Assembly (NCBI RefSeq): GCF_001026695.1 | Contig: NZ_LDNB01000017.1 | Span: 310,206-374,205, forward strand | Direction of reading: 5' to 3' | DNA length: 64,000 bases | Source of the DNA: Neobacillus vireti | GTDB taxonomy: Bacteria > Bacillota > Bacilli > Bacillales > Cytobacillaceae | Shown here: positions 44,882 through 52,312 of the stretch, piece by piece | How positions within the stretch are numbered: position 1 is the stretch's first letter | How the letters are laid out: the number at the start of each line of letters is the position of its first letter | Position numbers and translations under genes: made by a program | The notes under the pieces: generated by a model | Seen by the model: the letters and a program-made list of their open reading frames with translations, nothing else | What the model was told of the DNA's origin: nothing | The model's database searches: none

Positions 44882-44916
44882 AAAGACCTGCTGGCTATTG
44901 CCAACTAGGTCTTGTA
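44882..44916 (-). terminator. Terminator of sspN
   Basis: On the minus strand AAGACCTAGTTGGC pairs with GCCAGCAGGTCTT (two mismatches) and is followed by TTTT. Confidence 0.85.
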
Positions 44917-44924
44917 TAAATAAA

Positions 44925-45071
44925 TTATTCACCTTTGGTTTGCATTACTTGGGCATGCTTTCCGGACGTATCTTGCATCTTTTTCCCTTTATTGCCGCCA
45001 AACCCTCGAGGTTGTGTTCCAATGTGATCTGGTTTGAAACGTTTTGTTTTATAACCTGTTTCATTACTCAT
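44925..45071 (-). CDS. sspN: Small acid-soluble spore protein N
   Basis: 48 residues read on the minus strand: MSNETGYKTKRFKPDH, then IGTQPRGFGGNKGKKMQD and HAQVMQTKGE. The middle block GTQPRGFGGNKGKKMQD is nearly invariant in SspN proteins. The start is ATG 45071 with AAGGAGGGATC upstream. SspN is a minor forespore protein with no known enzymatic role. The gene is too short for usual ORF filters. It lies between tlp and the YneN-like gene. Confidence 0.93.
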   Translation of the reverse strand: MSNETGYKTKRFKPDHIGTQPRGFGGNKGKKMQDTSGKHAQVMQTKGE

Positions 45072-45137
45072 CTCATGATCCCTCCTTATTTACATTTTGT
45101 CCATAAGGATGAAAAACCATGATTGGAAAACTTTGTA

Positions 45138-45269
45138 TTACTCGGCTTTGCCAAGGCGTTTTTGTTCTAAGCGCTGTTCAATTTTTTCCATCGCAGCACG
45201 ATCTTTTAACAATTGTGATTTATTTTCTAATACTAGTTCTGCAAAGGAACGTTTTCTAGGTTTTCTCAT
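45138..45269 (-). CDS. FbpB-family small basic protein
   Basis: 43 residues: MRKPRKRSFAELVLENKSQL, then LKDRAAMEKIEQRLEQKRLG. The start RKRSFxELVxENKxxLLxD is the signature of the FbpB family. In B. subtilis, FbpB is a Fur-regulated small protein that helps the sRNA FsrA repress iron-rich proteins. No clear Fur box is seen upstream, so iron control is unproven here. ATG 45269 has AAGGAAGGTG upstream. Reading the minus strand directly was needed to find it. Confidence 0.85.
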   Translation of the reverse strand: MRKPRKRSFAELVLENKSQLLKDRAAMEKIEQRLEQKRLGKAE

Positions 45270-45365
45270 GGGTATCACCTTCCTTAATAACTATTGTAAC
45301 AGTTATTATGCCCGGAAACGGTTGCAATTATTACAACTTTTCGAAAATTATATCGATTATTTCAA

Positions 45366-45394
45366 ATAAAAAAGACATTGGCATTTAACCAACG
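45366..45394 (-). terminator. Terminator of the YneN-like gene
   Basis: On the minus strand AGACGTTGG pairs with CCAATGTCT (one mismatch) and TTTTTT follows. Confidence 0.85.
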
Positions 45395-45396
45395 TC

Positions 45397-45939
45397 TCAG
45401 TTTAATTTTTTTGTGTATTCTTCCATGATATTCAGTTTCATGGTTCCTGGATATTTATTCTGAATAATTCCCTTACTGTCGATAAAATAAGTAGTCGGAA
45501 TCGCCATAATCTGATAGGTTTCATTTACTTTGTCATCTGTATCCAGAAGGATCGGAAAAGTAATTTTATTTTCATCAACAAACCCTTTTACATCCAATTG
45601 CGGATCAATGTTAACGGCTAAAATAACGATATCATCTCCGATTTGCTTAGAGAATTGTTCCATTTCCGGCATTTCAGCTTTACATGGCCCACACCAAGTA
45701 GCCCAAAAGTTAAGCATAACTTTTTTCCCTTTTAAATTGGAGAGTTTAACCGTTTCCCCCGTCAATGTTTTTAGCTCAAAATCAGGGGCCTTTATACCAA
45801 TACCAAGGGTTTCTTTAGTTGAAGCTGTTTGACTAGCCGTTTCCGTTTCGGGTTTCTCTGTCCGTTTATCCATTGCTTGCACGATTGCAACTGTCAATAA
45901 TGTAATTAAAAGAACAGCAGCAATTACTTTTTTTATCAT
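45397..45939 (-). CDS. Extracytoplasmic thiol-disulfide oxidoreductase (YneN/ResA-like)
   Basis: 180 residues. An N-terminal signal anchor (MIKKVIAAVLLITLLTVAIV) is followed by a TlpA/ResA thioredoxin fold from about residue 45: APDFELKTLTGETVKLSNLK, the redox motif FWATWCGPCKAEMPE and cis-Pro in MAIPTTYFID. It likely reduces or exchanges disulfides outside the membrane, for example in cytochrome c or spore assembly; the partner is unknown. ATG 45939 has GGAGG 9 bp upstream. It matches yneN by position near citB. Confidence 0.9.
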   Translation of the reverse strand: MIKKVIAAVLLITLLTVAIVQAMDKRTEKPETETASQTASTKETLGIGIKAPDFELKTLTGETVKLSNLKGKKVMLNFWATWCGPCKAEMPEMEQFSKQIGDDIVILAVNIDPQLDVKGFVDENKITFPILLDTDDKVNETYQIMAIPTTYFIDSKGIIQNKYPGTMKLNIMEEYTKKLN

Positions 45940-46094
45940 CCCCGAAAACCTCCTTTAATTCTGTATACGCTATATCGATTTTACACTATTAACTTAGGTA
46001 AAACGAATCATGTCTATGCCAAATCTGTGACAATTTTAGAAAATCGCATATGCAAGCTTAGCAGGGCTTTGACTGGAGAGCGAGTGTTCGTTTT

Positions 46095-46895
46095 TCAAAA
46101 TAGTTTTTTCAATTCTTCGAGAACATTTTTGGTGACCTTATCGACGATCAAGTTTATATCTTGTTCCGATATGGATTGTTCCAATGAAGGGGAAATTTTC
46201 TTCGCATGGATACCTTCAACCGTTTCGGCCCCGATTGGCGAATTACTGTTAATCCCCATTTTCGTTTTCAGCTCAACAAGTGTTTGAACGTGTTTTTTCG
46301 ATAGTTCACGATCGCCATTAATTTGTTTGGCAATCCAATTAATTTTTGCAGTGAATTCTAATGATTCCATTAAATAATAGGCATGCTCTAAGTCTTTTCC
46401 CCATGTTAAGGCCCCATGATTTTCTAATAACACGCCTTGATGGTGATGAACAAACTTTTGGACGGCAACTGGTATTTCATTTGTCGACGGGGTCCCATAT
46501 TCCGCAACAGGAATGGTTCCAAGAAAGACAACTGATTCCGGCATGATCGCTTGATCTAAAGGGATTCCCGCAATAGCAAATGCCGTTGCATAGGGCGGGT
46601 GAACATGAACAACTGCTTGTATATCCGGACGTTCTTTGTAAACCCTCAGATGCATTTTCATTTCTGATGTTGGCCGGTACGGAGGTGTCCCTTCAAGCAC
46701 GTTCCCTTGTCCATCCACCTTTACTAGCATCTCAGGAGTAATAAAACCCTTACTTACACCCGTTGGCGTAATCAGGAATTCATTGTCGCTGACCCGGATG
46801 GAAATGTTGCCATCATTGGCAGCAACGAATCCCTTTTCATAAATTCTTTTTCCAATGTCACAAATTTGTTTTTTATATTTTATTTCTGTTATCAT
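46095..46895 (-). CDS. Class II aldolase/adducin family protein (fuculose-phosphate aldolase-like)
   Basis: 266 residues. Zinc ligands are seen in HVHPPYATAF and a third His in LLENHGALTWG; EYGTPSTNEI and MPESVVFLG are family-typical. A C-terminal extension of about 60 residues (ending VTKNVLEELKKLF) is unlike short MtnB dehydratases. It follows mtnA by 20 bp. In the methionine salvage reading it would handle methylthioribulose-phosphate. In the 5-deoxyribose disposal (DHAP shunt) reading it would split 5-deoxyribulose-phosphate to DHAP and acetaldehyde. The lack of mtnK, mtnW and mtnX nearby favours the latter. ATG 46895, GAGGTG upstream. Confidence 0.82.
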   Translation of the reverse strand: MITEIKYKKQICDIGKRIYEKGFVAANDGNISIRVSDNEFLITPTGVSKGFITPEMLVKVDGQGNVLEGTPPYRPTSEMKMHLRVYKERPDIQAVVHVHPPYATAFAIAGIPLDQAIMPESVVFLGTIPVAEYGTPSTNEIPVAVQKFVHHHQGVLLENHGALTWGKDLEHAYYLMESLEFTAKINWIAKQINGDRELSKKHVQTLVELKTKMGINSNSPIGAETVEGIHAKKISPSLEQSISEQDINLIVDKVTKNVLEELKKLF

Positions 46896-46915
46896 AAGCA
46901 CACCTCATTCCATTC

Positions 46916-47965
46916 CTACACTTGAAAAAGTCTTGGCAGCTCTTCTTGATAATTTCCTGTTAGTATGCCCTTTTCCGTAATAATAGCCGTAACCAGCTCA
47001 TGTGGTGTTACATCAAATGCTGGATTAAATACCTTTACGCCTTCAGGAGCGGTTCTTTTTCCAAAACCCTCAGTAATTTCTGCCGCCTCACGTTCCTCAA
47101 TCGGAATATCGGCACCTGTTTTGGTTTCCAAATCAATCGTGGACATAGGCGCTGCCACATAAAAAGGAATTTGATGGGCTTTTGCGAGTAAAGCGACACC
47201 ATACGTTCCGATTTTATTGGCGACATCCCCATTTGCTGCTACTCGGTCACAGCCGACAATTACTGCTTGGACCCAGCCCTTTTGCATCACCATTGCTGCC
47301 ATATTATCGGTAATCAGCGTGACATCAATCCCTGCCTGCATCAGCTCCCAAGCGGTTAAGCGTGCACCCTGCAGCAGCGGTCTTGTTTCATCGGCAAATA
47401 CTTTAATATCCCAGCCCTTTTCTTTTGCTAAATATAATGGAGCAAGTGCCGTTCCATATCTTGCAGTAGCAATGCCGCCCGCATTACAGTGGGTTAGAAT
47501 TCCCATCCCGTCTTCCAATAGGGTCAAGGCATGCTCGCCAATGGTCCGGCAAACTTCTTCATCTTCATTTCTTATTAAATGGGCTTCGTCTTCTAGTGCT
47601 TGCTTAATTTTTGCGATTGGCTGCTCTTGTTTCTTTTGAGCCCGCTCATCCATCCGTTTTAATGCCCAAAATAAATTAACGGCAGTCGGTCTTGAAGAGC
47701 CCAGATAGTCCGCTTGTTTTTTAAAAAAGGCATAAAAATCCGCAAAGGAAGTTTCCGGTGCATTCTTCATCCCGACTACTAATCCATAGGCAGCAGCAAT
47801 CCCAATTGCCGGAGCACCGCGCACTTTTAATTGTTTAATTGCATCCCAGGCATCTTCAATTTTCGTGATTTCAAGAAATTCTGTTACGTTAGGGATTTTG
47901 GTTTGATCTAATATTTTTAATACACCGTTTTCATAGGAAACGGATTGTAAAAAAGTGTTTTCCAA
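46916..47965 (-). CDS. mtnA: Methylthioribose-1-phosphate isomerase (or 5-deoxyribose-1-phosphate isomerase)
   Basis: 349 residues. The aldose-ketose isomerase motifs are present: VRGAPAIGIAAAYG, catalytic Cys in LTHCNAGGIATARYGTAL, and catalytic Asp in IVGCDRVAANGDVANKIGTYG. It converts the aldose 1-phosphate to the ketose 1-phosphate. The start was set at TTG 47965, which has AGGAG 8-9 bp upstream; the longer frame to 48037 adds an unlikely N-terminus. Its partner is the class II aldolase gene. MtnA proteins act on both methylthioribose-1-P and 5-deoxyribose-1-P. Confidence 0.9.
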   Translation of the reverse strand: MENTFLQSVSYENGVLKILDQTKIPNVTEFLEITKIEDAWDAIKQLKVRGAPAIGIAAAYGLVVGMKNAPETSFADFYAFFKKQADYLGSSRPTAVNLFWALKRMDERAQKKQEQPIAKIKQALEDEAHLIRNEDEEVCRTIGEHALTLLEDGMGILTHCNAGGIATARYGTALAPLYLAKEKGWDIKVFADETRPLLQGARLTAWELMQAGIDVTLITDNMAAMVMQKGWVQAVIVGCDRVAANGDVANKIGTYGVALLAKAHQIPFYVAAPMSTIDLETKTGADIPIEEREAAEITEGFGKRTAPEGVKVFNPAFDVTPHELVTAIITEKGILTGNYQEELPRLFQV

Positions 47966-48119
47966 CTTAAACATCTCCTCGTCTATATGTACATTTTTAA
48001 TTTTAACAATATCCAAGGCATATGCAAAACTTTTCATATTTGAAAAGCTGGATTTGCTATTCTTAATGCAATTGTCGGAAAGTTTGTTAAAATATAAATA
48101 GGAAATGGAGGGGATTCAT

Positions 48120-49160
48120 TTGAAGATTCTTGTTTTAGGCGGCAGCCGGTTTTTAGGAAGAAGGTTTGTAAATGAAGCGCTGGCTCAAAACCATGAAGTG
48201 ACGATTTTTAATCGCGGCTTTCAAAATGCTGATCTAAAAGACGTTGAAATTATTACCGGTAATCGTTTTGGCAACTTAAAGGAGCTTAAGAACCGCAACT
48301 GGGATGCAGTATTAGACACGAGTGGCTTTATTCCCTATACGGTTCAAAATTCGACTGAATTTTTGAAAGACCGAGTAAATCATTATACATTTATTTCAAG
48401 CATTTCCGTTTATAAAGACTGGATCCCTGAAAATTTGGGTGAAAACTACCCCGTTTTAGAAATGACACTTGACGAAGCAAATGAGCTTTCAAAGGATGCG
48501 AAAGGTCCAATTTATGATCATTATGGGCATTTCAAGGCTTTATGCGAACGGATTGCCGAAAAAAATATGCCTGGTCGGGTGTTGAATGTCAGAGCTGGTC
48601 AATTAATGGGCCCGAACGATTATACCGATCGTGTTCCCTATTGGTTAAATAGAGTTGCAAAAGGCGGGAAAGTGTTAGTCCCTGGTAAACCAAACCGCCG
48701 GGTACAGGTGATTGATAATAAAGACTTATCTGTTTGGATGCTGCAGTTGATGGGCAGCTGTTCAACGGGTACCTATAACGCCACTGGACCTAATTATCCG
48801 CTAACGATGAAAGAGTTCCTCGATGCTTGTATTAACGTGACCGGTTCAAACGCTGAATTGGTTTGGGCGGATGAAAAGTTCCTGCTTAATCAAGGCGTGG
48901 TACCATGGACCGAGATGCCACTCTGGGTTCCTGAAGATGCACCATTATCACCGGAGCTAGAGCAGCCTTGGCGGGGGGCCTTTTCGATAAATATCGATAA
49001 GGCAGTTCAAAGTGGGCTTAGTTTTAGGCCGCTTACTGAAAGCTTGTTGGAAATATATGATTGGGAAAAAACTCGTCACCTTTCCGAAGATGAGTGGAAA
49101 TCGGGTATGCGCTCGGAAAAAGAGAGAGAGCTGCTTCAATTATGGGGTCAAATCGTATAA
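48120..49160 (+). CDS. NAD-dependent epimerase/dehydratase family protein
   Basis: 346 residues of the extended SDR type. The N-terminal Rossmann motif is LKILVLGGSRFLGRRFVNEA, with VTIFNRG after the second strand. YDHYGHFKALCER occupies the YxxxK position (Tyr-x-x-x-Lys is altered to HYGHFK, so classical catalysis is uncertain). Such proteins are sometimes called reductase-like or isoflavone reductase-like. TTG 48120 is used because GGAGGGG lies 8 bp upstream. It is a single gene, divergent from mtnA. The substrate is unknown. Confidence 0.78.
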   Translation: MKILVLGGSRFLGRRFVNEALAQNHEVTIFNRGFQNADLKDVEIITGNRFGNLKELKNRNWDAVLDTSGFIPYTVQNSTEFLKDRVNHYTFISSISVYKDWIPENLGENYPVLEMTLDEANELSKDAKGPIYDHYGHFKALCERIAEKNMPGRVLNVRAGQLMGPNDYTDRVPYWLNRVAKGGKVLVPGKPNRRVQVIDNKDLSVWMLQLMGSCSTGTYNATGPNYPLTMKEFLDACINVTGSNAELVWADEKFLLNQGVVPWTEMPLWVPEDAPLSPELEQPWRGAFSINIDKAVQSGLSFRPLTESLLEIYDWEKTRHLSEDEWKSGMRSEKERELLQLWGQIV

Positions 49161-49247
49161 GAAAACGATTCGCAAATAAAAGGGGAGGATTCGCGAATTC
49201 ACCTGGCATACCTGCAAATAAATTCGAAAAATGCCTGAGTGCAAACA

Positions 49248-49277
49248 AAGAGAGAGCAGGAATTTCTGCTCTCTTTC
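49248..49277. terminator. Bidirectional terminator
   Basis: AAAGAGAGAGCAG and CTGCTCTCTTT form the stem between the convergent SDR gene and the ABC-F gene. It touches the last codon of the latter. Confidence 0.85.
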
Positions 49278-51012
49278 ACGATTTACCCTTTAAATTTCGT
49301 TTTTGTTTAAGAAGTTCGTTAAATTCTTCGTCTAAACGATAATATTTTGGATTATTTTGATCAATTAATGATAATTCACCTAAGATTAAGGCGATTTTGT
49401 TCTCAATAATTAACATAGCTTCTTCGGACCTATCACCACTCTTTACATCCTTATTGAGATACTCCTGTGGTTTCATTTCAAATCGCTTAATTTGTTGATT
49501 TTCAAACACAAGCAGCCGGTCACAAAGTTTATTAAGAAAATAATGATCATGTGAAACGGTAATAATCGTTCCAGTAAATTCACTTAATGTCTGTTCAAGC
49601 TGCTCTCTGCTTGGTAAATCTAAATGATTGGTTGGTTCGTCTAAAATAAGGACATCATATTCTTTCATGAGCATGTCGACCAACTTTACTCGCGTTCGCT
49701 CACCAAGACTCAATGTCCCAATTGGCTTCGTAATCAGCTGTTCCTTTAAACCTAGATTGGCCAGTAAGGTTCTAGCCTTTAGAATACTTTCTCTATCGGT
49801 AAACCCTAAAGCTTCAATCGCTGTTTTATCGGCAGACAAATCAGCTACATCCTGGCTTAAGTATGCAATTTTTACGGAGTCGCTCTTCCACAGCTCACCA
49901 ACAAAGGATAAATCATCACCTAGGATCATCTTAATTAGTGTCGTTTTCCCACAGCCGTTTTCACCCAACAGTCCAATCCGGTCGCCGTGATTAATGTAAA
50001 ACGGCGAATCCTGGAATAGAATCCGGTCATCGAACATTTTTGTTAGCTTTTTCGCCTCTATTATCCGTTTTCCTCGCTTGCCATGGCTATCAAACTGAAA
50101 TCGTACCGCTGCTTCCTCATTTGGCTTTTCTAGCTTATGTTTATTGAGCTCATTTTGCAGTCTTTTCATTTTCGATTTCACCTGGTTATCCAATTTTTTT
50201 GCCTTTACCCGATGATATTCTTTAAAACCGATTTGTCTTCTTTCTGAGGCGGATCCTTGCTTTGTAGAATCCCGATGTGCTTTTTCTGACCAAGACTTTA
50301 ACTGTACCATTTGCGTTTCAATCTTTTCGATTTGGCGCTGCTGAACTTGATATTGATGACGCTGATTCGCTATTCTCTGCTCCTTTTCTATACGATAGTC
50401 ACTATAGTTCCCATTGAAAAATTGAATTCGGCTTTCCTCTAATTCAAAAATACGATTAACCGTTTTATCTAAAAAATGACGGTCATGCGAGATAATTAAT
50501 ACAGGACCATGAAACTTTTCTAATTCCGAAACCAGCCAGTTTATCCCAGTGAAATCTAAATGATTTGTCGGTTCATCCAAAATTAAAAAATCAGGTTTTG
50601 TTGCCCAAACCATTGATAATGCAAGCTTTAGCTTTTCCCCGCCGCTTAAGTGAGTCAAACGATCTTCACTCCAGTCAAAAACCTTGTTAAGGCCTAAACT
50701 GCTTGCATGCTGAAACAACTCGTGTTCTTCGACCTCAGCGATGGATTGCTGAAAATGACTCACTTCATAATCAATCGATTGCGAAAGATAACCCATCCGC
50801 AAATCTCTTGATTTTTCAATTAATCCATTATCAGGAGTTATTTTTCCAAAAATTATATTGGCAAGTGTCGTTTTCCCAGTGCCATTATAGCCGACAAGAC
50901 CGATCCGATCGCCATTTTTAATCTCAAAGTGAAGATTTTGTAATACCTTCCTTAAATGAAAACTTTTTTCTAAACCGCTTACTTTTACTATCGTCCTCTG
51001 ATTTTTAAACAT
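49276..51012 (-). CDS. ABC-F ATPase, ribosomal protection type
   Basis: 578 residues with two ATP-binding domains and no membrane span: GYNGTGKTTLANII ... HLSGGEKLKLALS ... FLILDEPTNHLD in the first and GENGCGKTTLIKMI ... LSLGERTRVKLVD ... VLILDEPTNHLD in the second. They are joined by a charged interdomain linker of about 80 residues (RIEKEQRIANQRHQYQVQQR) that reaches the ribosome in this class. It resembles the Vga/Lsa/VmlR group that frees ribosomes from lincosamides, pleuromutilins or streptogramins; the drug range cannot be told. The ribosome site lies in the 3' arm of a terminator directly before the ATG, so expression is probably attenuated. Confidence 0.85.
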   Translation of the reverse strand: MFKNQRTIVKVSGLEKSFHLRKVLQNLHFEIKNGDRIGLVGYNGTGKTTLANIIFGKITPDNGLIEKSRDLRMGYLSQSIDYEVSHFQQSIAEVEEHELFQHASSLGLNKVFDWSEDRLTHLSGGEKLKLALSMVWATKPDFLILDEPTNHLDFTGINWLVSELEKFHGPVLIISHDRHFLDKTVNRIFELEESRIQFFNGNYSDYRIEKEQRIANQRHQYQVQQRQIEKIETQMVQLKSWSEKAHRDSTKQGSASERRQIGFKEYHRVKAKKLDNQVKSKMKRLQNELNKHKLEKPNEEAAVRFQFDSHGKRGKRIIEAKKLTKMFDDRILFQDSPFYINHGDRIGLLGENGCGKTTLIKMILGDDLSFVGELWKSDSVKIAYLSQDVADLSADKTAIEALGFTDRESILKARTLLANLGLKEQLITKPIGTLSLGERTRVKLVDMLMKEYDVLILDEPTNHLDLPSREQLEQTLSEFTGTIITVSHDHYFLNKLCDRLLVFENQQIKRFEMKPQEYLNKDVKSGDRSEEAMLIIENKIALILGELSLIDQNNPKYYRLDEEFNELLKQKRNLKGKS

Positions 51013-51050
51013 AAAAAAACTCCCTTCATGAACCTGAAGTGAGTTTTTTA
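51013..51050 (-). terminator. Attenuator terminator of the ABC-F gene
   Basis: On the minus strand AAAAACTCACTTCA pairs with TGAAGGGAGTTTTTTT directly before the ATG. The segment CTTCAGGTTCAT in the left arm and loop (51039-51028) is exactly complementary to ATGAACCTGAAG 135 nt upstream in the same transcript (51174-51163), giving an alternative pairing that would break the terminator. Confidence 0.8.
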
Positions 51051-51066
51051 TATCGTTCTATCATAA

Positions 51067-51177
51067 CTAACCATTATAATTGCACAGCAAAAATAGACCT
51101 AAAAAGGTTCGTGCAAATGGTTTATACAAGTAGGATATAAAAAAGGGCAGACTAATCCCATTCTTCAGGTTCATCAT
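51067..51177 (-). CDS. Possible leader peptide of the ABC-F gene
   Basis: A 36-residue frame on the minus strand, MMNLKNGISLPFFISYLYKP and on to CNYNG, ends before the attenuator. Its first codons overlap the antiterminator segment ATGAACCTGAAG. Ribosome movement or stalling here could decide which hairpin forms, as described for drug-inducible ABC-F genes. No convincing ribosome site precedes it. A short frame MIRIIEK ends at the same ATG, so coupling is possible. Confidence 0.4.
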   Translation of the reverse strand: MMNLKNGISLPFFISYLYKPFARTFLGLFLLCNYNG

Positions 51178-51274
51178 TTTTCGATTATTCGAATCATGTG
51201 CTGAAAAATAAGATTATTATTTCATTGGCCCTTTAATCATCCCTTTTCGTTTGATACTTTTATTTTATTGAGTA

Positions 51275-52252
51275 TCAGTTATATTTGTCAAGGATTTCCT
51301 GAAAATTTACATCAGAATAAGGAATATCATTCTCAATTTTTTCTTGTAAATCCTTAAGAGTATATTCCTGCCAATCCTCAAGGTTTTGAAAATCCCATTT
51401 CTCTAAAAATAGTACATATAAGAAAATCTCTCTGATTTTCAAGAAAATCGGAATCTGCTGGATCATTTCTTTTTTAATGATATGCTCGGACGCATACCCC
51501 TTTAAAAAATTGTCCCAAAAAATGGTGCTAAATTGGTTGTTTTCCGGTGTAAAGGCCGATGTCTGCCAGTACGCGTGATAGAAGGAAACAGCTAAATCAT
51601 AAGCAAACCAATGGTAGGCGCAATCATCAAAATCAAAAATAGTAATCCGGCCTTCACTTTCAAAGAAATTCCCTTGATGGAAATCGTTATGAATTAGTCC
51701 AAAAATCTCATGATCCTGGTTAAAATCCTTCAACTTTGACAAATGTTGGAGGTATCGTTCCCTTACTTGGTCCGTAGTAATTTTTGGAATTAAGTTAAAC
51801 AGGTCCGGATCCTCCTTGGACCAAATTGGGCGATTAAGCTTTTCCGTTAATTTCGTTGATGCCTCGTGCATTTTACCGATTAACATCCCCCAATGAAAAA
51901 ACAAATCATTATTCCAGACCTTTTCATCAGTAACCACTACAGGTTTACCGGGAGCTTTTTCAAAAACGCTGGCAAAACCATGCCGCTTCTGATCAAACAT
52001 TTCTTCGACTAATTGCCCATTAATTGATGGAATTGGACGGGAAACCGGGACTCCTATATTTCCTAAAACATGGATAAACTTCATTTCACTTTGCAGTTCA
52101 AGGGAACTCCGCCGGATGCCAGATGATAATCTCAAAATGTATTCGTGACCTGAGCGGCTAAAGCTATAGACGGAATTTTGAAAGCCATCACTTATCGGTA
52201 TAAGATCTGCTGCCTCTATCGCATATCTCTTAGAGAGTTCATTCAAAAGCAT
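51275..52252 (-). CDS. Aminoglycoside phosphotransferase/homoserine kinase-fold protein
   Basis: 325 residues of the APH/choline-kinase fold. The catalytic loop is FGLIHNDFHQGNFF and the metal-binding motif is ITIFDFDDCAYHW. The N-terminal lobe has YILRLSSG with the ATP-binding Lys replaced by Arg. It resembles the YerI/SrkA-type small-molecule or protein kinase group more than true drug-modifying enzymes. It is too short and too different to be a clear MtnK (methylthioribose kinase), although mtnA lies 3 kb away. ATG 52252 has AGAGGT upstream. Confidence 0.8.
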   Translation of the reverse strand: MLLNELSKRYAIEAADLIPISDGFQNSVYSFSRSGHEYILRLSSGIRRSSLELQSEMKFIHVLGNIGVPVSRPIPSINGQLVEEMFDQKRHGFASVFEKAPGKPVVVTDEKVWNNDLFFHWGMLIGKMHEASTKLTEKLNRPIWSKEDPDLFNLIPKITTDQVRERYLQHLSKLKDFNQDHEIFGLIHNDFHQGNFFESEGRITIFDFDDCAYHWFAYDLAVSFYHAYWQTSAFTPENNQFSTIFWDNFLKGYASEHIIKKEMIQQIPIFLKIREIFLYVLFLEKWDFQNLEDWQEYTLKDLQEKIENDIPYSDVNFQEILDKYN

Positions 52253-52264
52253 ATTTACCTCTTT

Positions 52265-52302
52265 CTAGAAAAACACCATGCCGAAAATGACATGGTGTTT
52301 TC
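52265..52302. terminator. Bidirectional terminator after citB
   Basis: AAAACACCATG and CATGGTGTTTT form a perfect 11 bp stem. On the minus strand the tail is TTTTTCTAG. Confidence 0.9.
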
Positions 52303-52312
52303 TTTAATGTGC

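Noticed and set aside
51275..52252. Methylthioribose kinase (mtnK)
   Set aside because: The fold fits, but length and motifs are closer to YerI/SrkA-type kinases, and it is not in an operon with mtnA.
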